A DNA stretch of 64,000 nucleotides, taken from the NCBI GenBank assembly GCA_963681505.1, contig OY811972.1, positions 11,946,279 through 12,010,278 on the forward strand, written 5' to 3'. Under the pieces are notes generated by a model. That model made no database searches. It saw only the letters and a program-made list of their open reading frames with translations, and was not told the DNA's origin. Below, piece by piece: positions 35,371-54,882 of this stretch (the first letter of the stretch is position 1; each line of letters opens with the position of its first letter). The stretch comes from Eunapius fragilis (taxonomy: Eukaryota; Porifera; Demospongiae; Spongillida; Spongillidae). The translations under genes were made by a program, and so were the position numbers.

Positions 35371-37465
35371 ATGATGCGGAGATCAGCTTTTTTGCGGCGC
35401 TGTGCAAAAAAAAACCCGCATATACATATTCCTTTCATGGTAAATGCGGTACATCACACGCGAAATATGCAATCTATGCCCTAAGTATTGCAAGAGGCAG
35501 GGCACAAACATCGCAGAGAGTAGCCTGCATGCACCGTTATGGTATTTCTCCTGATGTCCATGATACCTGACTGCAGGTTGGTACGGCATCTTGCACAGCT
35601 GTACCATATGCATATAACATCAAGACAACAAATTAAAAGTGGCATGACAGCCTCAATACATATCACCAGTCTGTACTAAGCAGTTCATTTCAAGTAGATC
35701 AAGAAATTTTCACCATTTATGGCTCAACACATGTAGCTGGATGATTGAACATGAGTTGTAAGTACCAAGGAAGGAAATGAATGACTGCACACACGTAGTG
35801 AGAAGGAATTAACTCCCCTCACATTCCTGGAAGCATTTATGGGTAACTTATGTGTAAACATGCACAGTACGCTTGCACTTAGCTATGCACAACATATACA
35901 CACCGAAAAACACTATACATTCTAACAACAGTACGGTCTCTTGGTTTTATTCGTATTCAATCTAAAACACTTGCTGATGTGTGAATTGTATGCATATAGC
36001 TGACGCAGCAGCCACAATTTGACATGTATATGACTGTTTGAAAAATTGAAATAACTACGCACGGCCAGCTAGAGAGGTAGTTTTGCTGGACACTATACTG
36101 TCCCATATAATTGTACACATGACCAGCGGAGTTTAGAGCACTATGTGTCATTGCCTGGTGTTTCCTAATAGAAATCTAATTTACCTAACCAAACTATAGG
36201 CTAAAATGCTATGCAATACAACTGATATGCAGGCTATGAAGTTAAATGACATTTATTTATATCATCACCAATAATTATAACTGGGCCAGAGTGAACCTAG
36301 TTTCAGATCTACTGAGAGAGGACACTGCAGGGCGCATGCCCCTTTGATCCATGAACGAGCTCATCGGATAAAATTTTGGGATAACCACAAATTTAAAAGT
36401 ATATCTTGGCTTCTTGCCACCGTCAATTCCTCCTAAGGGGTGGAAGCTGTGATCAGGCATTTTCTAAGCAAAGTGATGCCCATATATAATCAGAGACTGG
36501 GCTCGTGCTGTGTTTGTGTTATAAGATCAAAGTACTTGTTCTGCATGCACGTGACTAGCTCTTTAGCCACGCAGCGTCATTGTTGTATAGTGTCTAAATG
36601 GCCGTCCTCATTGGTTTCAGACCGCAATTTTCCAGGTTCCTAGTAAACGGATATAAACAATGCAGCTTATATCAGGAACTACGATAGTAGTTCCTATTTA
36701 GCTAGGAATTGACCCTGGTCGTGAATATTTTTTTTTTAAACGCTACCCGTGTATAACTCGTGTACCAAGAAACGGATAGTTTAGCTCTTTGTTGCTAACG
36801 AACCAGAAGGCAAAGGCGGTCATTTTAATGTTTTGTTCCAGCCTTCAAACTGTTTGCTTAAGGAGAACAAAAAAAAACAACTCGTATTTTTTCCCCTCGT
36901 TCCCAGGCCAATTCTTCTCCGTCGTCGGGAATATTTCAATTTAGCACTCCGCATTACGTAATGATTACGTATGTCAGTTTCATGCTATCTGATACCTGAA
37001 GATGTCCTTCCAGGAGATTCTAAAACGATTGGTATAATCTCTCCAGAGAAGAAGAATTAGAAGACGACGACGACGTGGCAACATTCACGTATAATCAGTA
37101 TTTTGCAGCGTTATAACAGAGATTATATATGATCTCTGGTTATAACAGGTGGGAATTTCATTTGATCGCAGTTCACACCACATTTGGCTAGCGAAGTTGT
37201 TTTGTCAAAATGCACTCCGTCAACAAAAAAGAGGAGAGCTAAACGACGAGAAGAAAAATCGAAACGGTCGACGAGTTAGAGTCCACCCGCTTCCGTACAA
37301 TGCGGATCCTTAACATATTAAGCGGTCGTGACGTTAATTTAAGTTAGGGGGGGGGGGAAATTGCATAAGTGCCCGATCTTCAATTAAAGAGGCTACGTCA
37401 TAACTATAACTTGTGAGCGCTCGAGCACTGCTACAGATATATCATCGACAATAAAATTAAAAATA
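35371..37465. other. Intergenic region between two divergent genes
   Basis: This 2.1-kb gap lies between the ankyrin start (minus) and the POLE start (plus). I see no conserved coding exon. A second copy of the palindrome-headed repeat is at about 36682-37140, with a poly(T) tract and (GAC)n. A short G run lies at 37348-37357. MITE copy 3 follows directly. Confidence 0.55.
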
Positions 37466-37732
37466 GAGGAAACAAGTAAATAAAAACATTCTCTAATGAG
37501 AAAGTTACTGGGATATAGGCATTGGAGGCAAAGGTGGTGTAAAAAGGAAGAGAACAAGGTTTTGGGAAAACAAAAATGAGACAAACATCCTATATTTAGC
37601 ACTTCTTTTGGTTCTGTTACATTTACATATCATATTTGTTTTCCAAAACCTTGTTCCCTTCCTTTTTTACACCACCGGCGTTGCCTCCAATTCCTATATC
37701 CCACCAACTTTCTCGTTAGAATGTTTACTTGT
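37466..37732. mobile_element. Foldback MITE, copy 3, next to the POLE start
   Basis: It has the same arm ends as copies 1 and 2 (GAGGAAACAAGTAAATAAAA on the left, GAATGTTTACTTGT on the right) and internal blocks such as TTGGAGGCAAAGGTGGTG. The arms have diverged more, with a short deletion at the right tip. It ends only about 50 bp before the POLE start codon, so it lies in the promoter or 5' UTR. Confidence 0.85.
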
Positions 37733-37744
37733 ACGAATCAGTTA

Positions 37745-37783
37745 TTAAAAATAAACCATTGGCGGGCAGATATTGGCGGTAAA
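37745..37783 (+). promoter_or_regulatory. POLE proximal promoter / 5' UTR
   Basis: Between the MITE and the ATG lie ACCATTGGCGGGCAG and ATATTGGCGGTAAA. These contain a reverse CCAAT box (ATTGG) twice and two TTGGCGG words like the core of E2F sites. Replication genes are usually E2F-controlled in animals, so the pattern fits, but it rests on short motifs only. Confidence 0.4.
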
Positions 37784-45544
<7,761 letters not shown>

Positions 45545-46821
45545 GTGTGTAGGCCATAGGGCTTATAATTCAACTGCCAGAATACGGGGGGGGGGAAGGG
45601 CTTATGTGTGCGGGCTGGATACGTATGAAGACGATATCTTACAGTTGGATGTCCTATAAATTGCACGTATGATCCAGTCAGCACACGAGGTCCTGTTATT
45701 ATTAAGGCTGCTGATTCATATCAATGCACGACTTTCTCCACATGTAGGCCACGCTGCAATATGGCCCTGTTGAGCTAGACCCTGAAGATATGTGCAGGAT
45801 GGCGTGTGAAGAGGCATGGGGACTGAGGAACCCTCAGGTAGGCATGGGCACTAGGGGACCATCAGGTAGGCCTGGGGACCACCTATCCACTCACAACAGC
45901 TTCATCTATCATCTAACAATCCACCCACAACAGCCTCTGGCAATGCTCAGGGTGCAGGTGGTATCTTCATCTACATGGTAACAGTCCACCCTCAACAGCC
46001 ACTGGCAACGCTGGCACAGCAGGTAAGTAGTGCTAAAGTTTTGGGGCAATTTTAATTAATGCATCTCTTGTGCCCTACTAGTTATTCCATAACCGCCTTT
46101 CTCCCCCCTCTATCCCCTTTAGTTGCTGCTGCCCCCCCCCCCCCCCCCCCCCCCCACACACACACACAAATCCTTCAGCTTCTCTTACCTTGAACACCTG
46201 GAGTGCCTCTGCCATAGAGATCGTGGCAGTGATAGGGTCCATGATTGCACTTGTGTTTGTGTCAGTCAACATTTAGTTTTTTACCTGCATAGCTGGTGGG
46301 ATAACACATAATATTCCACACCTCCATCAACTTTATGCATGAAGTGAGGGATAACCTTTATATGTACTTCTGAACAGCATGCATAAAACCGTATATATTT
46401 GCACACATGTTTACGTAGATCTAAACGCTTGAAATGTTGGCGCGCAAATCAGATAGCAGGAGTGCGTTAATTGGCAATCCAGTGTTGATTATCATCGCGT
46501 GCATGTCCACGGTTTGGTTACCCACAGAGTATCCTTTTCGTTCATAACGTAATATCCGGACAGCTTTTTATTATTCGGCTAGCTCGGTGCTTTTACGTTG
46601 GTACAGGTTGATTAGCGTCGCGTAGGCTCAATTCTCATGCAGACATGCAGTGTGAACCGTAGAGCTTGGCCTTGTGATAGACCATTGGTTTAACCGCGAA
46701 CGCCGCTTGTACAAGCGGCATGCATGGCGACATACATACTTCCGAATAGTCGCGTTTTACTCTTATGATACCAAACCATATGCAAAATTTTGATGTACCA
46801 TGTCAGAGCATAGATATTATA
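45545..46821. other. Region after the last POLE exon
   Basis: Apart from the extra exon 12 copy, I see no further POLE exon and no other gene. A 22-bp poly(C) tract is at about 46131-46154. A pair of CAACAGC-containing stretches (45890-46020) is weakly repeated. The next POLE exon, which should contain the NSFYGY region, is not present. Confidence 0.6.
45737..45880 (+). pseudogene. Duplicate of POLE exon 12 with intron flanks
   Basis: Positions 45748-45837 repeat exon 12 (42193-42282) with four substitutions in 90 nt, three of them changing residues (K to T, D to G, D to N). The acceptor (TTTCTCCACATGTAG) and the donor GTAGGC are also copied, together with the small repeated GGGGACCCTCAGGTAGGC stretch downstream of the original. 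Splice signals look intact, so it could be spliced into a transcript. It is out of order in the protein. Confidence 0.9.
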
Positions 46822-47209
46822 CACAGCCAAAAAAAATCAGAATGTATCAACGCCGACGGGGTATGAAACACTGCAGATATCAGCGCTGCAGCATTAATGA
46901 TATCAGCGATGTTAGACAGCGCTGATATCATCATGTATCATTTCCGACGGGTAATCACATGTATCAGCAATGAGTTTATCGGCGTTGATGCAACATGTTA
47001 TATCATAATGCATCAGTAATGATAACGGCGTTGTTACATGAAAATGGACCGTATTTCGCCTCACCTTTTGCTCATTAATAATTCATTTTTCCAAATAATT
47101 TATTTCAGGTAAATACGAGGTACAAAAATACATCACAACAGTTCTAATAGCAGCTGTCCAAATTCCAGATTCTACTCCTGAGCAGCACCTTTAAAAAGTG
47201 AAGCCTCAG

Positions 47210-47850
47210 AGTAAAATGGCTTACCTCTGGGTAGCTGACACACAATGGCTTACCTCTGGGTAGCTGACACACAATGGCTTACCTCTGGGTGGCTGACACA
47301 ATGGCTTACCTCTGGGTAGCTGACACACAATGGCTTACCCCTGGGTAGCTGACACACAATGGCTTACCTCTGGGTAGCTGACACACAATGGCTTACCTCT
47401 GGGTAGCTGACAAAAAATGGCTTACCTCTGGGTAGCTGACACACAATGGCTTACCTCTGAGTAGCTGACACAATGGCTTACCTCTGACTAGCTGACACAC
47501 AATGGCTTACCTCTGGGTGGCTGACACACAATAGCTTACCTCTGGGTAGCTGACACACAATGGCTTACCTCTGGGTAGCTGACACACAATGGCTTACCTC
47601 TGGGTAGCTGACAAAAAATGGCTTACCTCTGGGTGGCTGACACACAATGACTTATCTCTGGGTAGCTGGCAAACAATGGCTTACCTCAGGTAGCTGACAC
47701 AAAATGGCTTACCTCTGGGTAGCTGACACACAATGGCTTACCTCTGGGTAGCTGGCAAACAATGGCTAACCTCAGGGTAGCTGACACAAAATGGCTTACC
47801 TCTGGGTAGCTGACACAAAATGGCTTACCTCAGGGTAGCTGACAAATTTG
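47210..47850. repeat. 29-bp minisatellite inside the transposon
   Basis: About 22 copies of a unit made of ATGGCTTACCTCTGGGTAGC and TGACACACA. Some copies lack a CA or carry AAAA variants. It lies about 390 bp inside the left end. A (CA)n tract follows at 47896-47954. Confidence 0.93.
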
Positions 47851-47892
47851 CTTAGCTTTGTATATAACTCACAAGCAATCACGCACGCACGC

Positions 47893-47955
<63 letters not shown>

Positions 47956-48235
47956 TACGTGCGACTTACAAGGTGTGGTTGAAATATTTCATCACTGCAG
48001 AGAAGGATGACCATGAGTGTAGAGAAGGGTGCCGTGATCGTGAGTACAGAGAAAGTGAGCCGCGACCACGTTTGGAGTGCATCAATAGGAATAAATTTAC
48101 AGCGATACGCAAGCGGCCTGCCAGCAATGCAACTATGTCAAAGAGCTTACGCTTACAATATACATGAAATTGCCTTTGCGAATATGATCCATCTTCCTTT
48201 AGCAAACCAAATTTGCAATAAATAGTTTTCAAAAG

Positions 48236-50966
48236 CACAGTGCAAAAAGTTAGTTATACGATACTGTATATTTTTGCGTATATTGAAGAATACTCAAAAT
48301 ATACGCGTGTGTAGTATATTTTAAGTATACGACGGCGTATATTCAAGAATACGCATGTGTTAATTACGTCACTGATTATATAGGCACCGCACTGCAAAAG
48401 GTTAGTTTTACGATACTGTATTTTTTTGCGTATATTTGAAGAATACCCAAAATATACACCTGAGTAGTATAAGCCTGCGTATATTCAAGAATCCGCAAGT
48501 GTCGAATACGTCACTGTTTTTATAGGCACCACAGTGCAAAGGTTAGTTTTATCATTACCGTATATTTTTGCGAATACATGCACGCCGGAGTAGTATATTG
48601 TAATCCGCAAGCGTCACCGTTTATATAAGCACATTTTCGATACACCAGTGAGTATTTTTATATCGTACTACCAACCGTGCATATTCAAATTCTTGTGTGT
48701 ATATACTTGTGGGAATTTTTCAAATCCTTACACGTTAATAACCTACACCGCCTTGCATGCGACAGTCAGCACATGTCAAAGACCGCGATTGATTTCATAA
48801 TTGATTTAAAATCACTTGTAAAATGATCGCATGATTGACAGAACAGTATCTTATACGCAGGTGTGCTTTAAGCATCTATGAAATCAAAAATTGATTTTGA
48901 CCCTGCGCATGCAGTATAAACGGAACCCAACACGATGATTATTGACGATAACATACAGTGTATTTGCTGTGTGCCAAACGAAGGCCCCACTTTTCTTATC
49001 GGACCAGAAGCAGACAGCAACCCCCCCCCCCCCCCCCCCCCCCCTCCCAATTTTTCTTATATCAGGCCTGACCTGATATCCTGAACGCCACTGATTCAGT
49101 GTGGAATTCGATCGCAAAATCGAAGTCTAACTATACAGATCGATATAACTTACAAATTCCCTTCGCACACACTACATCCTACACTGTGCAAATAGTTTGT
49201 TATACGATACTGTATACTTTGGACTATACTTGAAATATACGCCGGATCAGTACATTTGAAATATACGACGTACTGTAGTATATTTCACGAATACACAACC
49301 GCACTTGCGTCACAGTTTACATAGGCAGCCATTAAAATGTTATGACCAAGCAATATTAACCCGTTGTGCGCTTATTACACTTGCAAATTCATTGGCCACA
49401 GCTAAAATGCTCTTCTCATCTTACAGGCTAGTGTAGCCACACTATAGTAAGTGCTCCGGTTATAACTATATATGGCCGGTATGGGAGGGCCGGTTAATGC
49501 ATACGTCAGGGGGTCACAACTGTTTTTTCTTCCCTCGGGGAATAAGTGGTCCGGTTAAAACCGTACCTTGTCCTATAATCATACTTGTTTACAGATGCTG
49601 ACATGGTCATTTTAGCATCCTTTTAGCGAACAAAAGTCAAGCTGTAGCCACTATCGGTCGACGAATGGAGCACTCCATGTATGTATACGTACTGGTTACT
49701 CGAAGCTATCCCCTATCAAATTTTTTACCACAGCCACTTGCGAGCGTGAGTATATATGTATTGTACTGGTACATGATCGCATGTTAGCTGTATACTAAAT
49801 TATGTATACAGCGGATATTGCATTTATACAAATAAACTTTAGAAGTAATTAGTTTCCACAATGTCAGATCCTTAGGCTAGTAAATATGATTTCGGGTTCT
49901 CCAGAAATCTCATCGAGGTGCCATCGCTTCCTTGCATGGTAACAGACATGCTATGATTCATTGTGTTGGTGACGATCTTTGGTGCTCTTTCTGACATGAG
50001 CGATGGTATAGGGCTGCTCCAATTAGGAATGTGATTTGCTTACCGCACGTGACTTGTAAATTTTAGGCGGGCTATTTCATTGCCGCGTGTTGATTGCTTT
50101 TAATGCGAAGACTCTGAAAATGGACCCTTGAGATCAGCGTATTGTTTGAATGGTAAGACTAAGTTGACGAGAAATAGTGTTGCTAATCACCCCTGACTAT
50201 TTGCACCAGTTTGGCATGTCCCAAGTGTTCCTGTTGAGCAACCGAAACCGGCACAACGCACGGTAGGAAAGGGTATGTCATTTCTTGTTTTGCGAAGTGC
50301 TGCTATACTCGTCCATTTGTCTAAAGTTGTTCGTGTAACTGGCTACGTGTTGGGCGAATCCGGACACTTTGACAAGTCGGGTATTATCAGACTGTTTCAT
50401 CGTGATTTGTTGCTGACAGGTCCGGTAAGCATTTAACCTCCTTGACCTTTCCCAACTGTTCACAATTTGCTAGATGAAACGTGACTAAAAGGTAAGCGTT
50501 GCCAATTTCGTTTTCATTTCAATCTGTCTTGTATCAACACGACAGTTTGCAAAGGATACATATGCGGTGAGTTAAATAATTTTGACGATAAGAATTTACA
50601 GTTGTTCTGTACAGGCGACTTGGAAAGAAGTTATGCTGGATGTCACCTCGGACTGTTTGTTGTTCTGTTGTACTTGTGCAAATTATTAAAATTTCAATTG
50701 GATTCTAAATTGAATCGGGAACGAGGGGTGGGGGTGGGAGTAGGACAAATACACGGAATATGAAGCGCTTAGTATACGGTGACCGACAAGATAGCCACAA
50801 GTGAATTCAAAGGCTTGCTAAGCGACCATGAATGTCACGTGATCGGTTAATTTCAATATACGCACCCGTGTATATGGTTCTATACGCAGGTGCGCGTATA
50901 TTTAAGGGGTATATTCGAATATACGCTATAGAATACGCTATCGTATAACAAATCATTTGCACAGTG
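48236..50966. mobile_element. Nested non-autonomous CACTA-like element
   Basis: The left end CACAGTGCAAAAAGTTAGTT and the reverse complement of the right end CACTGTGCAAATGATTTGTT are alike and both continue GTTATACGATA. A 3-bp duplication AAG flanks it (48233-48235 and 50967-50969), as expected for CACTA-type integration. Subterminal regions are full of CGTATA/TATACG words. The left terminal sequence recurs inside at about 48,383, 48,528 and 49,182, giving tandem copies of about 145 bp. A poly(C) tract is at 49021-49044. I recognise no protein in it, so it needs a transposase from elsewhere. Confidence 0.7.
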
Positions 50967-50999
50967 AAGATTAGAAAACGTTAATTTTAATAAACACTA

Positions 51000-53900
51000 T
51001 TATTCAAGGCATAATACATTGTAGCTAAACAATGATGTGGCCCAATCATGTTCGAACTGTTGTGTTCGAAACTGGATCTCTTCTCTTTCATGGGTCTGTG
51101 CAGTTGTGGCCTCCATTAATTTACAACTACTTGTACATTCGTGCACAATGGAAACATCCCTAGCCTTTTGATGTTTTCTGTTGATGTAGTAAAGATAGAG
51201 TTGCTCAGTGTTAGAAGAGGACAGTCATAGTCATTTAGGATGGGTTCAGATAGCAATCTCATGTGTTGAAACCCTTGAATGACACAGACTGCAGCCTCAG
51301 TGCCAGCGACCTTGAAGATGGCCATCAGAAGTCCGAACTGCATCTATTAAAGCTATGGAAGTTTGGAAAAGTTATCATTTCATGTCTAACCTCATTTTGT
51401 GGGGTTGTTAGTTCAATGAACTCCCTTACTTTCACCAGTGACTTTCTCTGGGACATGACAGCATGGTGTTCAAAAACCTCATCCTTCACATCAATACCAT
51501 TTAGTATGATCTCATGCATTCTGGCATGCTGTATTACTCCCAGAGTTGTTTTTTGTTGCTAACCAATGTAAGAGGTAAATCTTCAAAGCGACATTTACAA
51601 TGTACTGCCTGAAAGAAGTAAAAATATGTAATACTGCATCCACTTAGTCGTACACACACCATCCTTGGTACTCCTGGTTGGTAAATTGCCTTATTGCTAT
51701 GAAGCTCTTCAAATGGAGTGCCAAACATAACGTGCTGAATGTATGGCAGTTGAAACATTTTTTGTAGTCCAACACCACACCTATTGTAACATGCACAAAA
51801 AATCAGCAAATTTGAATGGATGCATTGCTTATACCTTTCATCATTGTTGAAGCTACCATTGTGGCATATGTACCGCAGCTGTTCAATCACTACAAAGTGC
51901 TTGGCTATATCCCTGCTGGGTGCAAGTCTGTTGCTGAATATATTAAAACCACGAACCTTTGAGTTAAATGATTCACATCTGTATAAGAAAGATTATAATT
52001 AATGTACATGCATATCTTAATAATTTTATGTATTCACCGTTCAGCACTAAATGCAGATGAAGGGCCAAACTCTTTCATTGATTCAACTAGATGAAGAATC
52101 ATATGCACCTTCTGCTTCTGTAATAACTGTGGCATATATAGCTTTATATCATTAACTAAGATCTGGCATAGTTCCTGATACTGTTCATAAATAGCAGGTT
52201 TAAAAAATGCACAATAGGCAAGCTGGAACACCTGATAAATGTTTCAAATTAAGTGAAATAATAAATCCCATTGCGTATGTTACCTTGGATAAGCTTAATA
52301 GCACCTTTTTTTGACCTTCGTCCAAGAACGGGCTTATGATGAACACTGCCATCTGTGCCCAGGCCTTGAAGTCACGGCCAACAAAGGACTTATAATACTG
52401 GCAAACAATACCATACATCTTTACGCGAAAGCCTGAGGTGTTGAATGCCTTCACTCTTGCCAATATTTCTACTTTTTGCTTTGGACTCATTTTGGGCATC
52501 AGATCTTTCAACATATATTTACACAGCCCAAGGGGAATTGTATGGAGAGCCTCGACCGGAGTACATCTGAAAGAAAAGGGATTACACATTTATCAGTATT
52601 ATTTATTTTACCCAAACTCAAATTTAGAACCATTTATCAGACCCTCTTATTGTTGCATGAGCCCCTACAAATATCTTCATGCCATACTGGTGCAAATTGA
52701 TGTGTAGCTCCAACATGGGGTTAGCGTCTTCCTTAATTCCAAATGTCTTCCGCATTTCAACCTTTTGGCTTTCATATTGTAAAGCAGTTATTGCTGCCAT
52801 TTGTTGCAATGATCCTTGCATGGTTCTCATTTCACCAACTTGTTCAGGACTTTGAACTTTGTCTGTCTGTATAATTAAAAAAAAACATATCTAAACATAC
52901 ACAATTATATTTAACACCCTATTTACCATACAAACACGGCAGTGTTTATTGGCTCCACTACCAAGGTGATTGACCAGTTCTGATGCTCTAGGGTTGTCAC
53001 AAATTATGCACATTAAAGGTGCTGTGACTAGAACCTCTTCTTGTAGGTGAGCATCATAAAGTTCAATTCCCTCCATTTCTAAAACATTAAGCTCATCAAC
53101 GATTGGCCTGCTCAACTCCAGTGGTGACACCTTGTCTGAGGTATTAATAAAGTGTATATGCTCAAGTTGAGCATTCATGTGGCGTGGTAGGCCAGCAATC
53201 AGCAAGTAATAGGATTCAAATTTATGCCACTTCTTGCTTTTGTTGCCACTGGTGTCATCCGAGAACAGAATAAGTGGCAACATCACAACTCTTCTGCCAT
53301 TTGCTCGGGATTTCCAATAATTTGATGCAAAGAAAGCTACACATTCCTTTAGAAAAAGAACCTTGTAACAGATGTGAAACTATATCTGATTTATTTACCG
53401 CATGGTCTACCCTCCCAAAAGTGTTAGATGGTGCCTTCCATCTAACAATATGACGTGGTTGGCCAGCATGGCCATTAATGTGAGTAACTGGACAGCTGTA
53501 ACTAGGGTACACAACACAAGTGTCTTCATCAAGGTGGGTAATGCCAGTGCCTGGGACAAAGTATTCAAATTGCTGGATATTAAGCAGCAAATCAAGCTCG
53601 ACCCAAACATCCTGTGAGCCCTCCTGGAATAAAATAATAGATGAAAATGTAGAGGATTGTGAAGAGATACAAATACCTTCAAGAAAAATTTCACTATTAC
53701 AGCTCTTATATCCCCAACTTCAGAGTAAGCAATAGAAACACAATCCCGAACAAATAATGCCTTTCCATTACCAAGACTAATCATTGAAGTAAACAGTCGA
53801 GGATCATTGTGCCAGCGACTTCCATGAAACATCTCACTGTGATATAGAATTGTTAGTGCATGCAAGTCTTTGCTGAATAGTTTCTATTACAACATACGTG

Positions 53901-54804
53901 TAAGGACCTTGCGAAACAACTGGAAAACGAGTGACACTATTTGCTATATCAGGTCGTCCAAGGCATTGATGAATAATTGCTGACAAAGGCACAGAATAGA
54001 ATGGGATCCCTTCCTGTGACAAGTGCTATAATATGCATGCCAAATAGTTCTTTAGCACGTAAATATATTTCATAAACTCTACCCGCTTTGGTGAAGTTAT
54101 ACATGGTAGCTGAAATTTCTTTACAGATGAAAAGGGTGGGGTAGTAATGCCCATCTGATTCAGAATGAACCACACATAAGACATATTTGTTTCACCCTAT
54201 ATATAGTACATTAGCCAGTAAACAGTAAATTATATTATTAAAACAACATACCATTTGTAGGGGCCCGTGAATAAGGATGAAAAGCAAAGCAAATAGTTTG
54301 GAAAGGGATGATAACTCTCTCCATTACTGTCCTTATCAAGACTCTGCATCAGCTCATTCAGTAAATCTTCAGACTCTTCTGTCTCCTCGTGATCATACAT
54401 GCAGGCGTCATCTTCATAGCTGTTTTTTTCACTGGACATACTCATGGGCTGCATGTGATGAACGGAGTTGTCGGAAGGACGATTCTCTTCAATAGTGTTA
54501 TCATCAAATACCTGTGTACATAATTGTTGTTGAGTTTTTATGCCCCGGCTTTGGCAGATAATAAAACTCTAACCTGTGCATGCAGAGATGTGGAAGCAGT
54601 AAGATATTCACAATATGAACGATGACAGTGGCTTTCCAAATGGCGCTTAAGCCGAGACATGTAATCATATGAAACGTCACATTGCTCACACCGATATCCT
54701 GGGGTATGAAAGTAAAGATTACATGCATGATGTACACATACTTATGTACATCATGCCAGATAAAACTCCCACAGTTCATCGACGCACGTACGTTTAGAAG
54801 CCAT
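51000..54804 (-). CDS. KDZ/Plavaka-type transposase, intron-rich
   Basis: Exons from the start: 54792-54804, 54574-54698, 54252-54511, 54083-54196, 53898-54025, 53677-53836, 53399-53623, 52927-53361, 52688-52866, 52284-52566, 52038-52231, 51835-51978, 51660-51780, 51564-51608, 51391-51528, then about 51000-51343 in two frames; about 970 residues. Order of motifs: a C2H2 zinc finger (CEQCDVSYDYMSRLKRHLES, then H), an acidic linker, LILFSDDTSGNKSKKW, CTPVEALHTIPLG, RLAPSRDIAKHF and a C-terminal VSIVHECTSSCK. These are hallmarks of the large transposases of Plavaka/CACTA and KDZ elements, which cut and reinsert their own DNA in the nucleus. Phases of exons 4 to 15 agree perfectly. Two joins (before 54196 and near 51150) look one base short in G runs, which is either decay or sequence error. 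Confidence 0.7.
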
Positions 54805-54882
54805 TGAGATAAAGCGTGCTCACTGAGGTTAATAATTGTTATTATGTTTCACTTTGCACGTGCAATTACTGAACACGCGAGC
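54805..54882. promoter_or_regulatory. Short bidirectional promoter of the transposon
   Basis: Only 39 to 78 bp separate the transposase ATG (minus, 54804) from the first possible starts of the divergent gene (54844 or 54883). Transcription of both must start from this stretch or inside the opposite gene's first exon. CACGTGC-like E-box text lies at about 54857. No TATA box is evident. Confidence 0.4.

Noticed and set aside
48868..49117. Gly-rich minus-strand frames
   Set aside because: They arise from a poly(C) tract. The nearby AACGCCACTG could be a lone hAT-type end but no partner was found.
49182..50966. A shorter nested element starting at the internal CACTGTGCAAA
   Set aside because: The flanks (CTA and AAG) do not match, whereas the outer start at 48236 gives a matching AAG duplication.
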